The position numbers and the translations under genes were made by a program. Source: Actinomycetota bacterium (GTDB lineage Bacteria > Actinomycetota > UBA4738 > HRBIN12). Taken from it: a stretch of 21,775 bases of DNA. Where the stretch lies: contig VAYF01000109.1 in the NCBI GenBank assembly GCA_005883885.1, positions 1-21,775 on the forward strand, given 5' to 3'. The notes below the pieces were generated by a model, which was given only the letters and a program-made list of their open reading frames with translations, did not search any database and was not told the DNA's origin. This document shows, in pieces, positions 1 to 8,148 of this stretch. Positions within the stretch are counted from its first letter, which is position 1; every line of letters begins with the position of its first letter.

Positions 1-16
1 CGAAAGGAGCACTGCG

Positions 17-1664
17 ATGGTGAGACGAACTGCTCTCCTGCTCGTATCGGCCGCGCTGTTCGTGCTGTCGACGGCGCTGCCGGCGGCAGCGTTCAACCCC
101 GACACACGGGTCAGCATCGGCAGTCCGGCCGCCCCGTTCTCGCAGAACAAGCAGAACGAGCCCGCCGTGGCGATCGACGCGAACGATCCGACGATCCTGG
201 CCGCCGGCGCCAACGACAACATCGACCTGGAGGCGTGCAACGCCGGGAACGACACGACGTGTCCGTTCACCCCGGACGTGGGGACATCCGGCATCTACTT
301 CTCCTTCGACTCCGGCGGTAGCTGGATCCAGCCCACCTACTCGGGGCTCTCAGCGCGCGGATGCCTCGGCGTCGTGGGCGATACCGATCCGCCGTGCACG
401 CCCGTGATCGGACCGATCGGGACCGTACCGAACTACTTCGAGAACGGCCTCGTCTCCGACGGCGATCCCGCCGTCGCGTTCGGCCCGACGCCCGGCGCGA
501 ACGGTGGCTTCTCCTGGGGCAACGGTGAGCGCCTGTACTACGCCAACCTGACGGCGAACAGCAGCGGAGGCGGCGTCGAGACCTTCCGCGGCTTCGAGGG
601 GATCGGCGTCTCGAGTACCGATGACCTTTCCGCGGCTGCCGCAGGCGACAACGGCGCCTGGACGAACCCGACGATCATCTCGCGCCAATCCTCCACCACG
701 TTCAGCGACAAGGAGCAGATCTGGGCGGACAACGCTTCCTCGAGCCCCTTCTTCGGGACGGTCTACGTGTGTTGGGCCGCATTCATGGGGCAGGAGCTCT
801 CGCCGAACGCCGTGCCGGCCGGTCTGCAGGTCGCGGTCTCGCACGACGGCGGAGCCACGTGGCACCAGCACGCGGTCGGCGGCGCCGCGAACAACGGACA
901 GCGGAACCCGCTGGACGGCTGCACCGTCCGCACGGACAGCAACGGCGGCGCCTACGTGTTCGGCATCGGAACGGTGTCGCAGGCCGGGCACCAGGCGTTC
1001 GAGCTGATGTCCAGGTCGACCAACGGCGGAGAGCGATCTGGCCCCGGCTCCGTCGGTGGACATCGCGAACGGCGCCCCGACCGGAACCGACGCGACCGAC
1101 CGCATCGTGATGTCGTACGTGAGCGGCACGCTCGCTCAGCCGCACGTGTACTTCACGGAGTCCACAGACCACGGGGCAACGTGGTCGGCTCCGCGGACCA
1201 TCGAAACGGCGGGTGACCGCGGCTACTACGCGGCGCCCGCGATCTCGCCGAATGGCACGGACGTGTACGTGGCCTACAACGCGTTCACGACGCCGTACCA
1301 CGCCAACACATCGAGCCCGAACATGCTCGTCGGGGTGGTGAAGCACGCGGACGTCGGTGGATCGGGGACCGGCGCGTTCTCCCAGCTCCATCGGGGTACC
1401 CCCGGTGACGCCCGAGGGAGCAGCGCGAATGCGTTGTCGGCCGAGTTCCTCGGCGACTACGTGTACGCGGCCGCGACCCGGACGTACGGGGCCGCGGTAT
1501 GGATCGACGCGAGGAACGCCGCCGATTGCCCGGCGATCGACGCGTGGAGGGAGTCGCTGATCACGGGCGGCACCGTCGCGCGTCCGGCGCCGCAGCAGGA
1601 CTGTCCGGCGAACTTCGGTAACTCGGACATCTACGGCGGGACGTTCGCCGATCCCACCCCGTAG
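17..1664 (+). pseudogene. Secreted sialidase-like (Asp-box/BNR) protein, frameshifted
   Basis: The gene starts at ATG 17 after a good ribosome site (AAAGGAG, 3-9). Residues 1-25 form a signal peptide with a basic start, a hydrophobic core and an LPAAA end, so the product is exported. Asp boxes typical of sialidase-type beta-propellers are visible: SFDSGGSW (residues 96-103) and SHDGGATW (275-282), with STDHGATW in the downstream part. The first frame is coherent to STNGG (334-338, about nt 1030), then turns into arginine-rich nonsense that stops at 1216. The coherent protein resumes one frame over at about nt 1041 (APAPSVDIANG) and runs to TAG at 1664. If repaired, the protein would be about 549 residues. 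The break lies inside an Asp box, so it is either a sequencing or assembly indel or a real inactivation. The family assignment rests on the Asp boxes; true sialidase activity is not shown, and a structural propeller or other glycosidase is possible. Confidence 0.75.
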
Positions 1665-1688
1665 GGGCGGGATCGGTCAGCGACCATC

Positions 1689-1721
1689 GGAAGGGCGCCC
1701 GGCTTCGCCGGGCGCCCTTCC
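1689..1721 (+). terminator. Strong hairpin, probable terminator
   Basis: A perfect 15-bp inverted repeat (1689-1703 with 1707-1721) surrounds a 3-nt loop, 25 nt after the stop of the sialidase-like gene. No U-run follows, as is common for terminator-like hairpins in high-GC actinobacteria. It separates this gene from the cyclase promoter. Confidence 0.75.
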
Positions 1722-1749
1722 ATGTCCCATCCCGCGGTAGCGCATCACG

Positions 1750-1755
1750 TAGGCT
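1750..1755 (+). promoter_or_regulatory. Candidate -10 box for a leaderless cyclase transcript
   Basis: TAGGCT fits the actinobacterial TANNNT -10 pattern and ends 6 nt before GTG 1762. That spacing would place the first transcribed base at or next to the start codon. No Shine-Dalgarno sequence precedes the GTG. The call rests on pattern alone, supported by similar arrangements elsewhere in the window. Confidence 0.5.
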
Positions 1756-1761
1756 CTGCCG

Positions 1762-4700
1762 GTGCTGACCTGCGGGAACTGTGGGCGACAGAGCCCTGAC
1801 GACTTCGCCTTCTGCCCGGCGTGCGCCTCACCGCTGGCCCCCCCGGCGGCGCAGCACGAGACGCGCAGGACCGTCACGGTCGTCTTCTGCGACGTCACCG
1901 GCTCGACCGCGATGGGCGAACGGCTCGATCCCGAGTCGCTTCGGCGCATCATGTCCCGATACTTCGACGAGATGCGGGCCGCGCTCGAACGCCACGGCGG
2001 CACCGTCGAGAAGTTCATCGGTGACGCGGTGATGGCGGTCTTCGGCGTCCCGAACGTGCACGAGGACGACGCGATCCGCGCGGTGCGCGCGGCGGGTGAG
2101 ATGCGGGAAGCGCTCGTCGCGCTCAACAAAGAGCTGGAGCGCGATCACGGCGTGTCGCTCGCAGCGAGGATCGGCGTCAACACCGGCGAGGTCGTCGCCG
2201 GGGATCCGCAGGGGCAGACGCTCGTCACCGGGGACGCGGTGAACGTCGCGGCGCGGCTCGAGCAGGCGGCGGATCCGGGCGCCGTCCTGCTCGGCGGCGA
2301 CACGATGCGGCTGGTTCGCGACGCGGTCGCCGCCGAGCCGGTCGAGCCGCTCGTGATGAAGGGCAAGTCGGACCCGATCTCGGCGTTCCGGCTGATCGAG
2401 GTCACGACCGGGGTCGCCGGCGTCGCGCGACGGCTCGACTCCCCGATGGTCGGCCGGGAGCGGCCGCTCGCGCAGCTCCGGCAGGCGTTCGACGCCGCCG
2501 TGGCCGACCGCTCGTGCCAGCTGTTCACGGTGCTCGGTGCGCCGGGCGTCGGCAAATCCCGTCTCGTTGCCGAGTTCCTCGGCGCCGTCCCGGGCGAGGC
2601 CACGGTGCTCCGCGGGCGATGCCTCCCCTACGGCGAGGGGATCACGTTCTTCCCGGTGGGTGAGGTCGTGAAGGAGGCCGCAGGGCTTGACGACTTCGAC
2701 GCGCCGGAGGAGATCGAGCGGAAGATCTGCGCGATCCTGGGCGACGGCGAGCAAGGCGCCGCGTGCGCGACGCTCGCACAGCTCTTCGGTGCCGCCGACC
2801 ACGACAGCGCCGCCGAGGAGACCTTCTGGGCCGTACGACGGTTCTTGGAGTCGGTCGCGCAAGCGGGTCCGCTCGCGGTCGTGTTCGACGACATCCAATG
2901 GGGCGAGCCGACCTTCCTGGACCTGATCGAGCACATCGCGGATTGGTCGCGCGACGCCCCGATCCTGGTGCTCTGCATGGCGCGACCCGAGCTGCTTGAC
3001 GATCGTCCGGTGTGGGGAGGCGGCAAGTTCAACGCCGCGACGATCTTGCTCGAGCGCCTCTCTGACGCGGACTGCGGCGAACTGATCGCAAACCTACTGC
3101 GACGTGCTGCGCTGCCGGACGAGGCGCGCGTTCGGATCCTCGAAGCGGCCGAGGGGACGCCCTTGTTCGTCGAGGAGATGCTCTCGATGCTGATCGACGA
3201 CGGCCTGCTCGTGCTCGAGGGAGATCGATGGATCGCCACCGGCGACCTGGGCGCCGTGTCCGTCCCACCGACGATCCAGGCGCTCCTGGCCGCACGTCTG
3301 GACCGATTGAGCGCCGATGAGCGTGCGGTGATCCAGCGAGCAGCCGTCGCCGGCAAGCAGTTCCACCTCGGCGCGCTCGCGGCGATGTTCGACGGCGATG
3401 GGATCGCCGACGTGCGCGGCACCGTGATGAGCCTGGTCCGGCGCGATCTGATCGGGCCCGACCGTTCCCTGTTGATCGGCGAGGACGCGTTCCGGTTCCG
3501 GCACCTGCTGATCCGCGACGCGGCGTACGAGGCCGCGCCGAAGGCGATGCGCGCCGGGCTGCACGAGCGGTACGCGGCGTGGATCGTGGACGTGGCGGGC
3601 GATCGCGTCGAGGAACAGGAGGAGATCGTCGCCTACCACCTGGAACGGGCGTACCGGCTGCACCAGGAGCTCGGTCCGCTGAGCGACACCGCGCGCGAGA
3701 TCGGCCTGCGGGCGGCGAGGCACTACGCGGCATGCGGACGGCGCGCCGCCGAACGCGGCGACGAGGCGGCAGCCGCCACATTGTTCCGGCACGCGGCCGA
3801 CCTGCTTCCGGAAGGACACCCAGATCGTCCGAGCATGCTGTACGAGGTCGCGCGGGCGTACGGCCACACGTTCGAACCTCGGCTCGCGTTCGGTGCGGCC
3901 GATGAGGCCGTGCAAGAGGCTGCGGCAGCGGGTCAGACGCCCCTCGGATGGCTCGCGCGCCTCGAGCGAAGCTTCGCGCATCAGTTGATGGATCCGCACG
4001 GGAAGTCGACCCAGGAGATCCGCGACGAGTTGGCTGGAGCCATCGCCTCGCTGGAGGAAGCGGGTGACGAGGCGGGGCTCGCCACGGTGTGGCGCCGCCG
4101 CGCCGAGATCGAGTGGATGCCGTGCAGGTTCGACGCCGCGCGGGAAGCCGCCGATCGGGCCGTCCAACACGCGCGGCGGTCAGGGAAGCGGTCGCTCCTG
4201 GTACACGCGATGGGCATCCGATCAGCAGCGGAGATGTTCGGGAACATGCGCCCCGAGGGAGTGCTCGCCTCGCTCGACGAGGCGGCTGCCGAGGTCGGAC
4301 GGGAGGGCCTCTTCGGCCACATGATGCTCGTTCATCGGAGCTCATGCGCCGCGATGACGGGCGACCTGGACACGGCGCGGCGCCTCTCCGACGAGGCCAT
4401 CGCCCTCGCGGGGCGGATGGGGGTCGGGTTCTTCGTCGCGGCGTCCTGCGAGTTCCGAGGGGACTTCGAGCTGCAAGCGGGAGATGCGGCGGCGGCCGAG
4501 CAGGCGTACCGGAGGCAGTACGAGACCTTGGACACGGCCGGAGACGAGGGGCACAAGTCCACCGCGGCCGCAGACCTCGCCCGCGCCCTGTACCAGCTCG
4601 ACCGGCTCGACGAGGCCGAGACCTTCGCCCGCATGGCCCTCGAGATCGCGGCCGAGGACGACCTCGTTTCCCAAGCGTCCGGGCGGTGCGCACGAGCGCT

Positions 4701-4953
4701 CGTCCATGCCGCCCGGGGCGAGCACGACGACGCGATCCGTTCGGCACGCGAGGCCGTCGCGATCTTCGGGGATACGCAGAGCCCGGTCTTCCACGGCAAC
4801 ATCTGGATGACGCTCGCGGAGGTCCTGCGTGCTGCGGGTCGGAACGACGAGGCCGCCGGTGCAGCCCGCACCGCGCTCGGTTTCTTCGAACGCAAGGGCA
4901 ACGAGCTTGCGATCGCCTCGACGAAGGCGTTCCTCGACGCGCTCGGCTTCTGA
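1762..4953 (+). CDS. Zinc-ribbon class III adenylate cyclase / AAA ATPase / helical-repeat regulator
   Basis: This is a 1063-residue cytoplasmic multidomain protein. Residues 4-21 hold a CxxC...CxxC zinc ribbon. Residues about 36-215 form a class III nucleotide cyclase domain: metal-binding Asp44 (FCDVTGST) and Asp88 (KFIGDAVMAVFG), and transition-state residues Asn161 and Arg165 in GDAVNVAAR. Lys84 and Asp158 match the adenine-selecting pair, so cAMP from ATP is the expected product. Residues about 228-500 form an AAA_16-type ATPase with Walker A GAPGVGKS (259-266) and Walker B VVFDDIQW (Asp376/Asp377). The remaining half is alanine-rich and helical, resembling TPR-type repeats. The N-terminal LTCGNC follows GTG 1762 directly, which fixes the start. 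Known relatives are one-protein signalling switches; the input signal here cannot be inferred. It is monocistronic and ends 1 nt before a convergent protease gene. Confidence 0.9.
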   Translation: MLTCGNCGRQSPDDFAFCPACASPLAPPAAQHETRRTVTVVFCDVTGSTAMGERLDPESLRRIMSRYFDEMRAALERHGGTVEKFIGDAVMAVFGVPNVHEDDAIRAVRAAGEMREALVALNKELERDHGVSLAARIGVNTGEVVAGDPQGQTLVTGDAVNVAARLEQAADPGAVLLGGDTMRLVRDAVAAEPVEPLVMKGKSDPISAFRLIEVTTGVAGVARRLDSPMVGRERPLAQLRQAFDAAVADRSCQLFTVLGAPGVGKSRLVAEFLGAVPGEATVLRGRCLPYGEGITFFPVGEVVKEAAGLDDFDAPEEIERKICAILGDGEQGAACATLAQLFGAADHDSAAEETFWAVRRFLESVAQAGPLAVVFDDIQWGEPTFLDLIEHIADWSRDAPILVLCMARPELLDDRPVWGGGKFNAATILLERLSDADCGELIANLLRRAALPDEARVRILEAAEGTPLFVEEMLSMLIDDGLLVLEGDRWIATGDLGAVSVPPTIQALLAARLDRLSADERAVIQRAAVAGKQFHLGALAAMFDGDGIADVRGTVMSLVRRDLIGPDRSLLIGEDAFRFRHLLIRDAAYEAAPKAMRAGLHERYAAWIVDVAGDRVEEQEEIVAYHLERAYRLHQELGPLSDTAREIGLRAARHYAACGRRAAERGDEAAAATLFRHAADLLPEGHPDRPSMLYEVARAYGHTFEPRLAFGAADEAVQEAAAAGQTPLGWLARLERSFAHQLMDPHGKSTQEIRDELAGAIASLEEAGDEAGLATVWRRRAEIEWMPCRFDAAREAADRAVQHARRSGKRSLLVHAMGIRSAAEMFGNMRPEGVLASLDEAAAEVGREGLFGHMMLVHRSSCAAMTGDLDTARRLSDEAIALAGRMGVGFFVAASCEFRGDFELQAGDAAAAEQAYRRQYETLDTAGDEGHKSTAAADLARALYQLDRLDEAETFARMALEIAAEDDLVSQASGRCARALVHAARGEHDDAIRSAREAVAIFGDTQSPVFHGNIWMTLAEVLRAAGRNDEAAGAARTALGFFERKGNELAIASTKAFLDALGF

Positions 4954-4954
4954 T

Positions 4955-5923
4955 CTAGGCGGCTTCCAGCTCCGCGGGCTGGACGACGATCATGCGCGTG
5001 TCCGCTCCGCGCCATACGAGGACCCGCATCGGACCGCCGAGCGCCTCGCCGACCATCAGCCGCTGGAGGTCCGCGACGTCCTGGATCGGGATGGCGTCCA
5101 CCTCGAGGATGATGTCGCCCGGGAGGAATCCGGTTCGCGCGGCGGGACTGTCGGCGACGACCTCCATGACCTCGACCCCCATCGAGCGTCCCACGGCGGC
5201 AGCTGCGCGTGGCGGCAATGGACGGCTCCCGCCGGTGACGCCGATGTAGGCCCGGCGGACGCGACCGTCGCGCATCAACGCCGAGATGATCTTCCGGGTC
5301 GCGTCGTCGATCGGCACGGCGAGCCCCAGACCGATCCCGGCAACGGCCGTATTGATCCCGACCACGGTCCCTCGGCCATCCGCGAGCGCACCGCCGGAGT
5401 TGCCCGGGTTGAGCGCCGCATCGGTCTGGATGACGTTCTCGACGAGCCTCGTCGCGCGGCCTGAGCTGAGGGGCAGAGCGCGACCGAGCGCGCTCACCAC
5501 GCCGGCCGTCACCGAACCGGAGAAACCGAGCGGGTTCCCGATCGCGACGACCAGCTGCCCCACCCGGAGCCAGGACGCATCACCAAGATCGGCCGGATGG
5601 AGGTCGCGTCCATCGAGTCGAAGGACGGCCAGGTCCGAGAGCTCGTCGCGACCGACGACCTCGAACCGCTCCTCGTGTCCATCGACGAATGCAGCCGAAC
5701 CACGCGAGGTTCCGGCGACGACGTGGGCCGAGGTGATGGCGAACCCGTCCGAGCTGATCACGACCCCGGAGCCTGCACCCTGGACAACGCCTCCCCGACC
5801 GGCCCGCTGGACGACGCGCAGGCTCGCGACCGAAGGGGTCAGACGCTCGGCGACCGTGGTGACGACCTGCGAGTACGCGTCGAGCGCCTCGTCGTCGGGT
5901 CGCGGCTCGTCCAGGAACGACAT
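4955..5923 (-). CDS. HtrA-like S1C serine protease with PDZ domain, no export signal
   Basis: The 322-residue protein has a trypsin-like domain with the full triad: His67 (TSAHVVAG), Asp97 (LSDLAVLRL) and Ser176 (GNSGGAL). A PDZ domain follows at about residues 225-315, with SPAARTGFLPGDIILEV as its core. The proteolytic role is known for the family; the substrate is unknown. The chosen start (ATG complement at 5921-5923, MSFLDEPRPDDE) gives an acidic N-terminus with no signal peptide or membrane segment, so the enzyme appears cytoplasmic, unlike most DegP/HtrA proteins. The frame stays open upstream to about 6502, but that stretch is antisense to the VOC gene and lacks family character. No Shine-Dalgarno is visible; TGTTCT 7 nt upstream is only a weak -10 candidate. 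The gene converges on the cyclase gene with a 1-nt gap. Confidence 0.88.
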   Translation of the reverse strand: MSFLDEPRPDDEALDAYSQVVTTVAERLTPSVASLRVVQRAGRGGVVQGAGSGVVISSDGFAITSAHVVAGTSRGSAAFVDGHEERFEVVGRDELSDLAVLRLDGRDLHPADLGDASWLRVGQLVVAIGNPLGFSGSVTAGVVSALGRALPLSSGRATRLVENVIQTDAALNPGNSGGALADGRGTVVGINTAVAGIGLGLAVPIDDATRKIISALMRDGRVRRAYIGVTGGSRPLPPRAAAAVGRSMGVEVMEVVADSPAARTGFLPGDIILEVDAIPIQDVADLQRLMVGEALGGPMRVLVWRGADTRMIVVQPAELEAA

Positions 5924-5991
5924 GGACCCAAGAACACCGGAACGGCGGCCGATATGCCCGCGCCTGTGGGAGGGTGGAACTCGGCAACGGT

Positions 5992-6008
5992 CGGACCTGG
6001 ACGGTCCG
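5992..6008 (+). promoter_or_regulatory. Small inverted repeat upstream of the VOC gene
   Basis: CGGACC and GGTCCG form 6-bp arms around a 5-nt spacer, a few bases before the GGGAGG Shine-Dalgarno region. It could be an operator or a leader hairpin that affects translation. The rest of the divergent gap 5924-6028 shows no convincing promoter box. Confidence 0.3.
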
Positions 6009-6028
6009 GCCGGGAGGGGGGAGAACCG

Positions 6029-6511
6029 ATGAACCAGAAGATCGACCCGTTCCTGTGGTTCGAGAAGGACGCGGAGGAGGCCGTGGACTTCTACATGTCC
6101 GTCTTCGACGATGCGACGATCGCGAGGAAGACCTATTACCAGGAGGGCTGGCCCGGCCCGGTCGGCGGGGTGATGACGATCGACTTCACGATCGCTGGGC
6201 AGCGGTTCGTCGCCCTGAACGGCGGGGCCGAGCCGGGGTTCACCTTCACATCGGGGATCTCGTTCGTCGTGAACTGCGACACGCAGGAGGAGATCGACCG
6301 GCTCTGGGACCGGCTTTCCGAGGGCGGAGCGCAACAGCAGTGCGGATGGGTCGTCGACCGCTTCGGGGTGACCTGGCAGGTCGTTCCTCGCGTGCTGGAC
6401 CAGATGATCGGCGACGGCGATCCCGAGCGGGCCAACCGGGTCATGCAGGCGATGCTCCAGATGACGAAGCTCGAGATCAAACCCCTGGAAGACGCCTACC
6501 ACCAGCGCTGA
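6029..6511 (+). CDS. VOC/PhnB-like protein (3-dmu-9_3-mt type domain)
   Basis: The 160-residue soluble protein starts at ATG 6029 after a very strong purine-rich ribosome site (GGGAGGGGGGAG, 6012-6023). It has the typical opening of this family, IDPFLWFEKDAEEAVDFYMSVF (written here as one motif region, residues about 5-26), then MTIDFTIAGQRFVALNGG and, near the end, the conserved DRFGVTWQVVPRVL segment. Such glyoxalase-fold proteins are often annotated as 3-demethylubiquinone methyltransferase-like or PhnB-like, but most have no proven reaction, and none is claimed here. The ORF is open further upstream, but that part is antisense to the protease gene and is rejected. It lies immediately before a gene remnant and is divergent from the protease. 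Confidence 0.85.
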   Translation: MNQKIDPFLWFEKDAEEAVDFYMSVFDDATIARKTYYQEGWPGPVGGVMTIDFTIAGQRFVALNGGAEPGFTFTSGISFVVNCDTQEEIDRLWDRLSEGGAQQQCGWVVDRFGVTWQVVPRVLDQMIGDGDPERANRVMQAMLQMTKLEIKPLEDAYHQR

Positions 6512-6519
6512 CCGGCCCT

Positions 6520-6621
6520 GATCTCTATGACGACGTCAAGTACGAGCGCCTGGTGAACCTGAAGGGGACCCACGACCCCGCCAACGTGGTCCGGCCGAAC
6601 CAGAACGTCGAACCCGGGTAA
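6520..6621 (+). pseudogene. C-terminal remnant of a BBE-type FAD-linked oxidase
   Basis: Between the VOC gene and the nitroreductase, one frame reads DLYDDVKYERLVNLK, then HDPANVVRPNQNVEPG and TAA (6619-6621). This matches the conserved tail of berberine-bridge-enzyme (BBE) FAD oxidases, in which YxRLVxLKxxYDPxNxFRxNQNI is the usual ending. No start codon, FAD-binding domain or catalytic part is present; upstream the same frame is only a shadow of the VOC gene. I infer that a deletion removed all but about 34 codons of a neighbouring oxidase and joined the VOC gene to its end. The sequence still reads cleanly, so the loss may be fairly recent, or the segment may be kept for its promoter content. 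Confidence 0.7.
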
Positions 6622-6624
6622 CGT
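6619..6624 (+). promoter_or_regulatory. Candidate -10 box for the nitroreductase gene
   Basis: TAACGT fits TANNNT and ends 7 nt before ATG 6632, and no Shine-Dalgarno is visible, so a leaderless transcript is likely. The first three bases are the TAA stop codon of the oxidase remnant. Confidence 0.5.
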
Positions 6625-6631
6625 CTGCCGC

Positions 6632-7147
6632 ATGGAGACCTGGGACACGATCCGAGCTCGTCGCAACGTTCGCGCCTACGAGGACCGACCGATCCCGCCC
6701 GAGCACCTCGAGCGGATCCTCGAGGCGGCGTGGCGGACGCCCTCGTCGATGAACGAGCAGCCGTGGGACTTCGTGGTCTGCACCGATCGCGAGGCGCTCC
6801 GGCAGCTGGCCGAGACCTGGCGCTACGCGCGGCACGTGGGTGGGTCGGCCGCGACGGTCGTCCTCGTCGCGCCCCTGCCCGCCGATCAGGACACGCGTGA
6901 CTGGGTCTTCTACGACATGGGTCAGGCGACGTTGCAGATGATGCTCGCCGCGGCGGATCTCGGTATCGGGAGCTCGCACGCGGCGCTGGACGACCAGGCG
7001 CTCGCGCGTCACGTCCTCGGGATCCCCGAGGATCGATTCTGCGTCGGTCTGGTGGCGTTCGGCTATCCCGCCGACCGCCCGCTCCGACCGATCGAACGTC
7101 CGGACCGGCGTCCGGTGGACCAGGTCATCCACCGCGAGCGCTGGTGA
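6632..7147 (+). CDS. Nitroreductase-family FMN oxidoreductase
   Basis: The 171-residue product has the short-form nitroreductase fold. The N-terminal RARRNVRAY (about 8-16) carries the conserved arginines that contact FMN phosphate. The PSSMNEQPWDFVV segment (about 37-49) is the FMN-ring and N-terminal dimer motif, and LGIGSSHAAL is the typical central helix region. The family reduces nitroaromatics, quinones or flavins with NAD(P)H, or performs dehydrogenations; the substrate cannot be told. At 171 residues it is at the short end for the family. ATG 6632 follows a leaderless-type -10 box. Its TGA overlaps the GTG of the next gene by 4 bp, so the two are translationally coupled. Confidence 0.88.
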   Translation: METWDTIRARRNVRAYEDRPIPPEHLERILEAAWRTPSSMNEQPWDFVVCTDREALRQLAETWRYARHVGGSAATVVLVAPLPADQDTRDWVFYDMGQATLQMMLAAADLGIGSSHAALDDQALARHVLGIPEDRFCVGLVAFGYPADRPLRPIERPDRRPVDQVIHRERW

Positions 7148-8148
7148 TCGACGACCCGATCCGCTGGGGTATCCTCGGCACCGCGGGCATCGCCGAGAGC
7201 TCCTTCCTCCCGGCGCTCCGCCAGGCGGGCGACGGCGTTCCGGTCTCCGTCGCGAGCCGCGATGGCGCGCGCGCCCGCAGCTGGGCCGCGGAGCACGATG
7301 TCGCGCGCGGAGTCGCGGGCTACGAGCAGGTCGTCGCGGACCCTGAGATCGAGGCCATCTACATCCCGCTGCCCAACGGTCTGCACGCCGAATGGACGAT
7401 CGCCGCGCTCGAAGCGGGCAAGGCGGTCCTCTGCGAGAAACCACTCTGCGTGACGCCGGAGGAGGCCCGCCGGGTGCTCGGCGCGGCGGAGGCCGCGTCC
7501 GTCCCGCTGTGGGAGGCCTTCGTGTTCCCGTTCCACGAGCAGATCGATCGCGTCCGCGACGCGCTCGCGGGCGGGCAGATCGGCGAGGTCCGCGAGATCG
7601 TCTCCCGCTTCTTCCATCTCTTGCCGGACGATCCGCAGGACATCCGGGTCTCCGCAGAGCTCGGCGGAGGTTCGCTCTACGACGTCGGCTGCTACCCGAT
7701 CCGCCTCGCTCGGTCGCTCTTCGACACTGAGCCGGACCTCGATCGAACGATCGCGGATGCGGTGTGGACCACCTCGGGCGTCGACACCGAGCTCTGGGGC
7801 GCGCTGATCTTCCCCCGCGACCGCCGGCTCCTGTTCTCGTGCGGCTTCGTGGCCGCGTACGACACCTTCAGCCGCGTGTTGGGGACCGAGGGCGAGATCC
7901 GCATGACGAACCCCTTCCACCCGGGCACGGACGACACGTTCGCGATCGTGCACGGCGACGACGTCCAGGAGCATGCGGCCGCCCCGGCCGGCGAGCACTC
8001 GTTCACGCCGGCGATGCGACACATCCACGCCGTGCTCCGCGGTCGGGAACGGCCCCGCCACCTGGCGGTGGACGAGGCGATGGGCGATGCTGCGGCGATC
8101 GCGACCCTGCTCGCTGCCGCCCGGCGAGGACTCAGGGCTCGCGCCTGA
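7144..8148 (+). CDS. Gfo/Idh/MocA-family NAD(P)-dependent dehydrogenase
   Basis: The 334-residue protein opens with the Rossmann motif WGILGTAGIA (about 8-17). It carries the hallmark CEKPL at about 97-101, whose Lys99 is the family's catalytic/cofactor lysine, and a GGSLYDVGCYPI motif with Asp180 and Tyr184. GCYPI resembles the dihydrodiol/xylose dehydrogenase branch, so a sugar or cyclic alcohol substrate is plausible but unproven. The GTG start at 7144 overlaps the preceding nitroreductase stop (GTGA), which supports both the start and co-transcription. The gene ends in a 17-bp convergent overlap with the minus-strand DHFR-like gene (8132-8148). Confidence 0.9.
   Translation: MIDDPIRWGILGTAGIAESSFLPALRQAGDGVPVSVASRDGARARSWAAEHDVARGVAGYEQVVADPEIEAIYIPLPNGLHAEWTIAALEAGKAVLCEKPLCVTPEEARRVLGAAEAASVPLWEAFVFPFHEQIDRVRDALAGGQIGEVREIVSRFFHLLPDDPQDIRVSAELGGGSLYDVGCYPIRLARSLFDTEPDLDRTIADAVWTTSGVDTELWGALIFPRDRRLLFSCGFVAAYDTFSRVLGTEGEIRMTNPFHPGTDDTFAIVHGDDVQEHAAAPAGEHSFTPAMRHIHAVLRGRERPRHLAVDEAMGDAAAIATLLAAARRGLRARA

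Noticed and set aside
3029..4747. Antisense 572-codon open frame inside the cyclase gene
   Set aside because: It is extremely Arg/Pro/Ser-rich with no domain features and sits opposite a well-supported gene.
4940..4960. Terminator between the converging cyclase and HtrA genes
   Set aside because: The stop codons are only 1 nt apart, and no hairpin is evident at the junction.
5597..6028. N-terminal extension of the VOC gene
   Set aside because: It is antisense to the protease gene, while ATG 6029 has a strong ribosome site and begins the known domain.
5924..6502. N-terminal extension of the cytoplasmic HtrA gene
   Set aside because: It is antisense to the VOC gene, Arg/Pro/His-rich, and not part of any protease domain.
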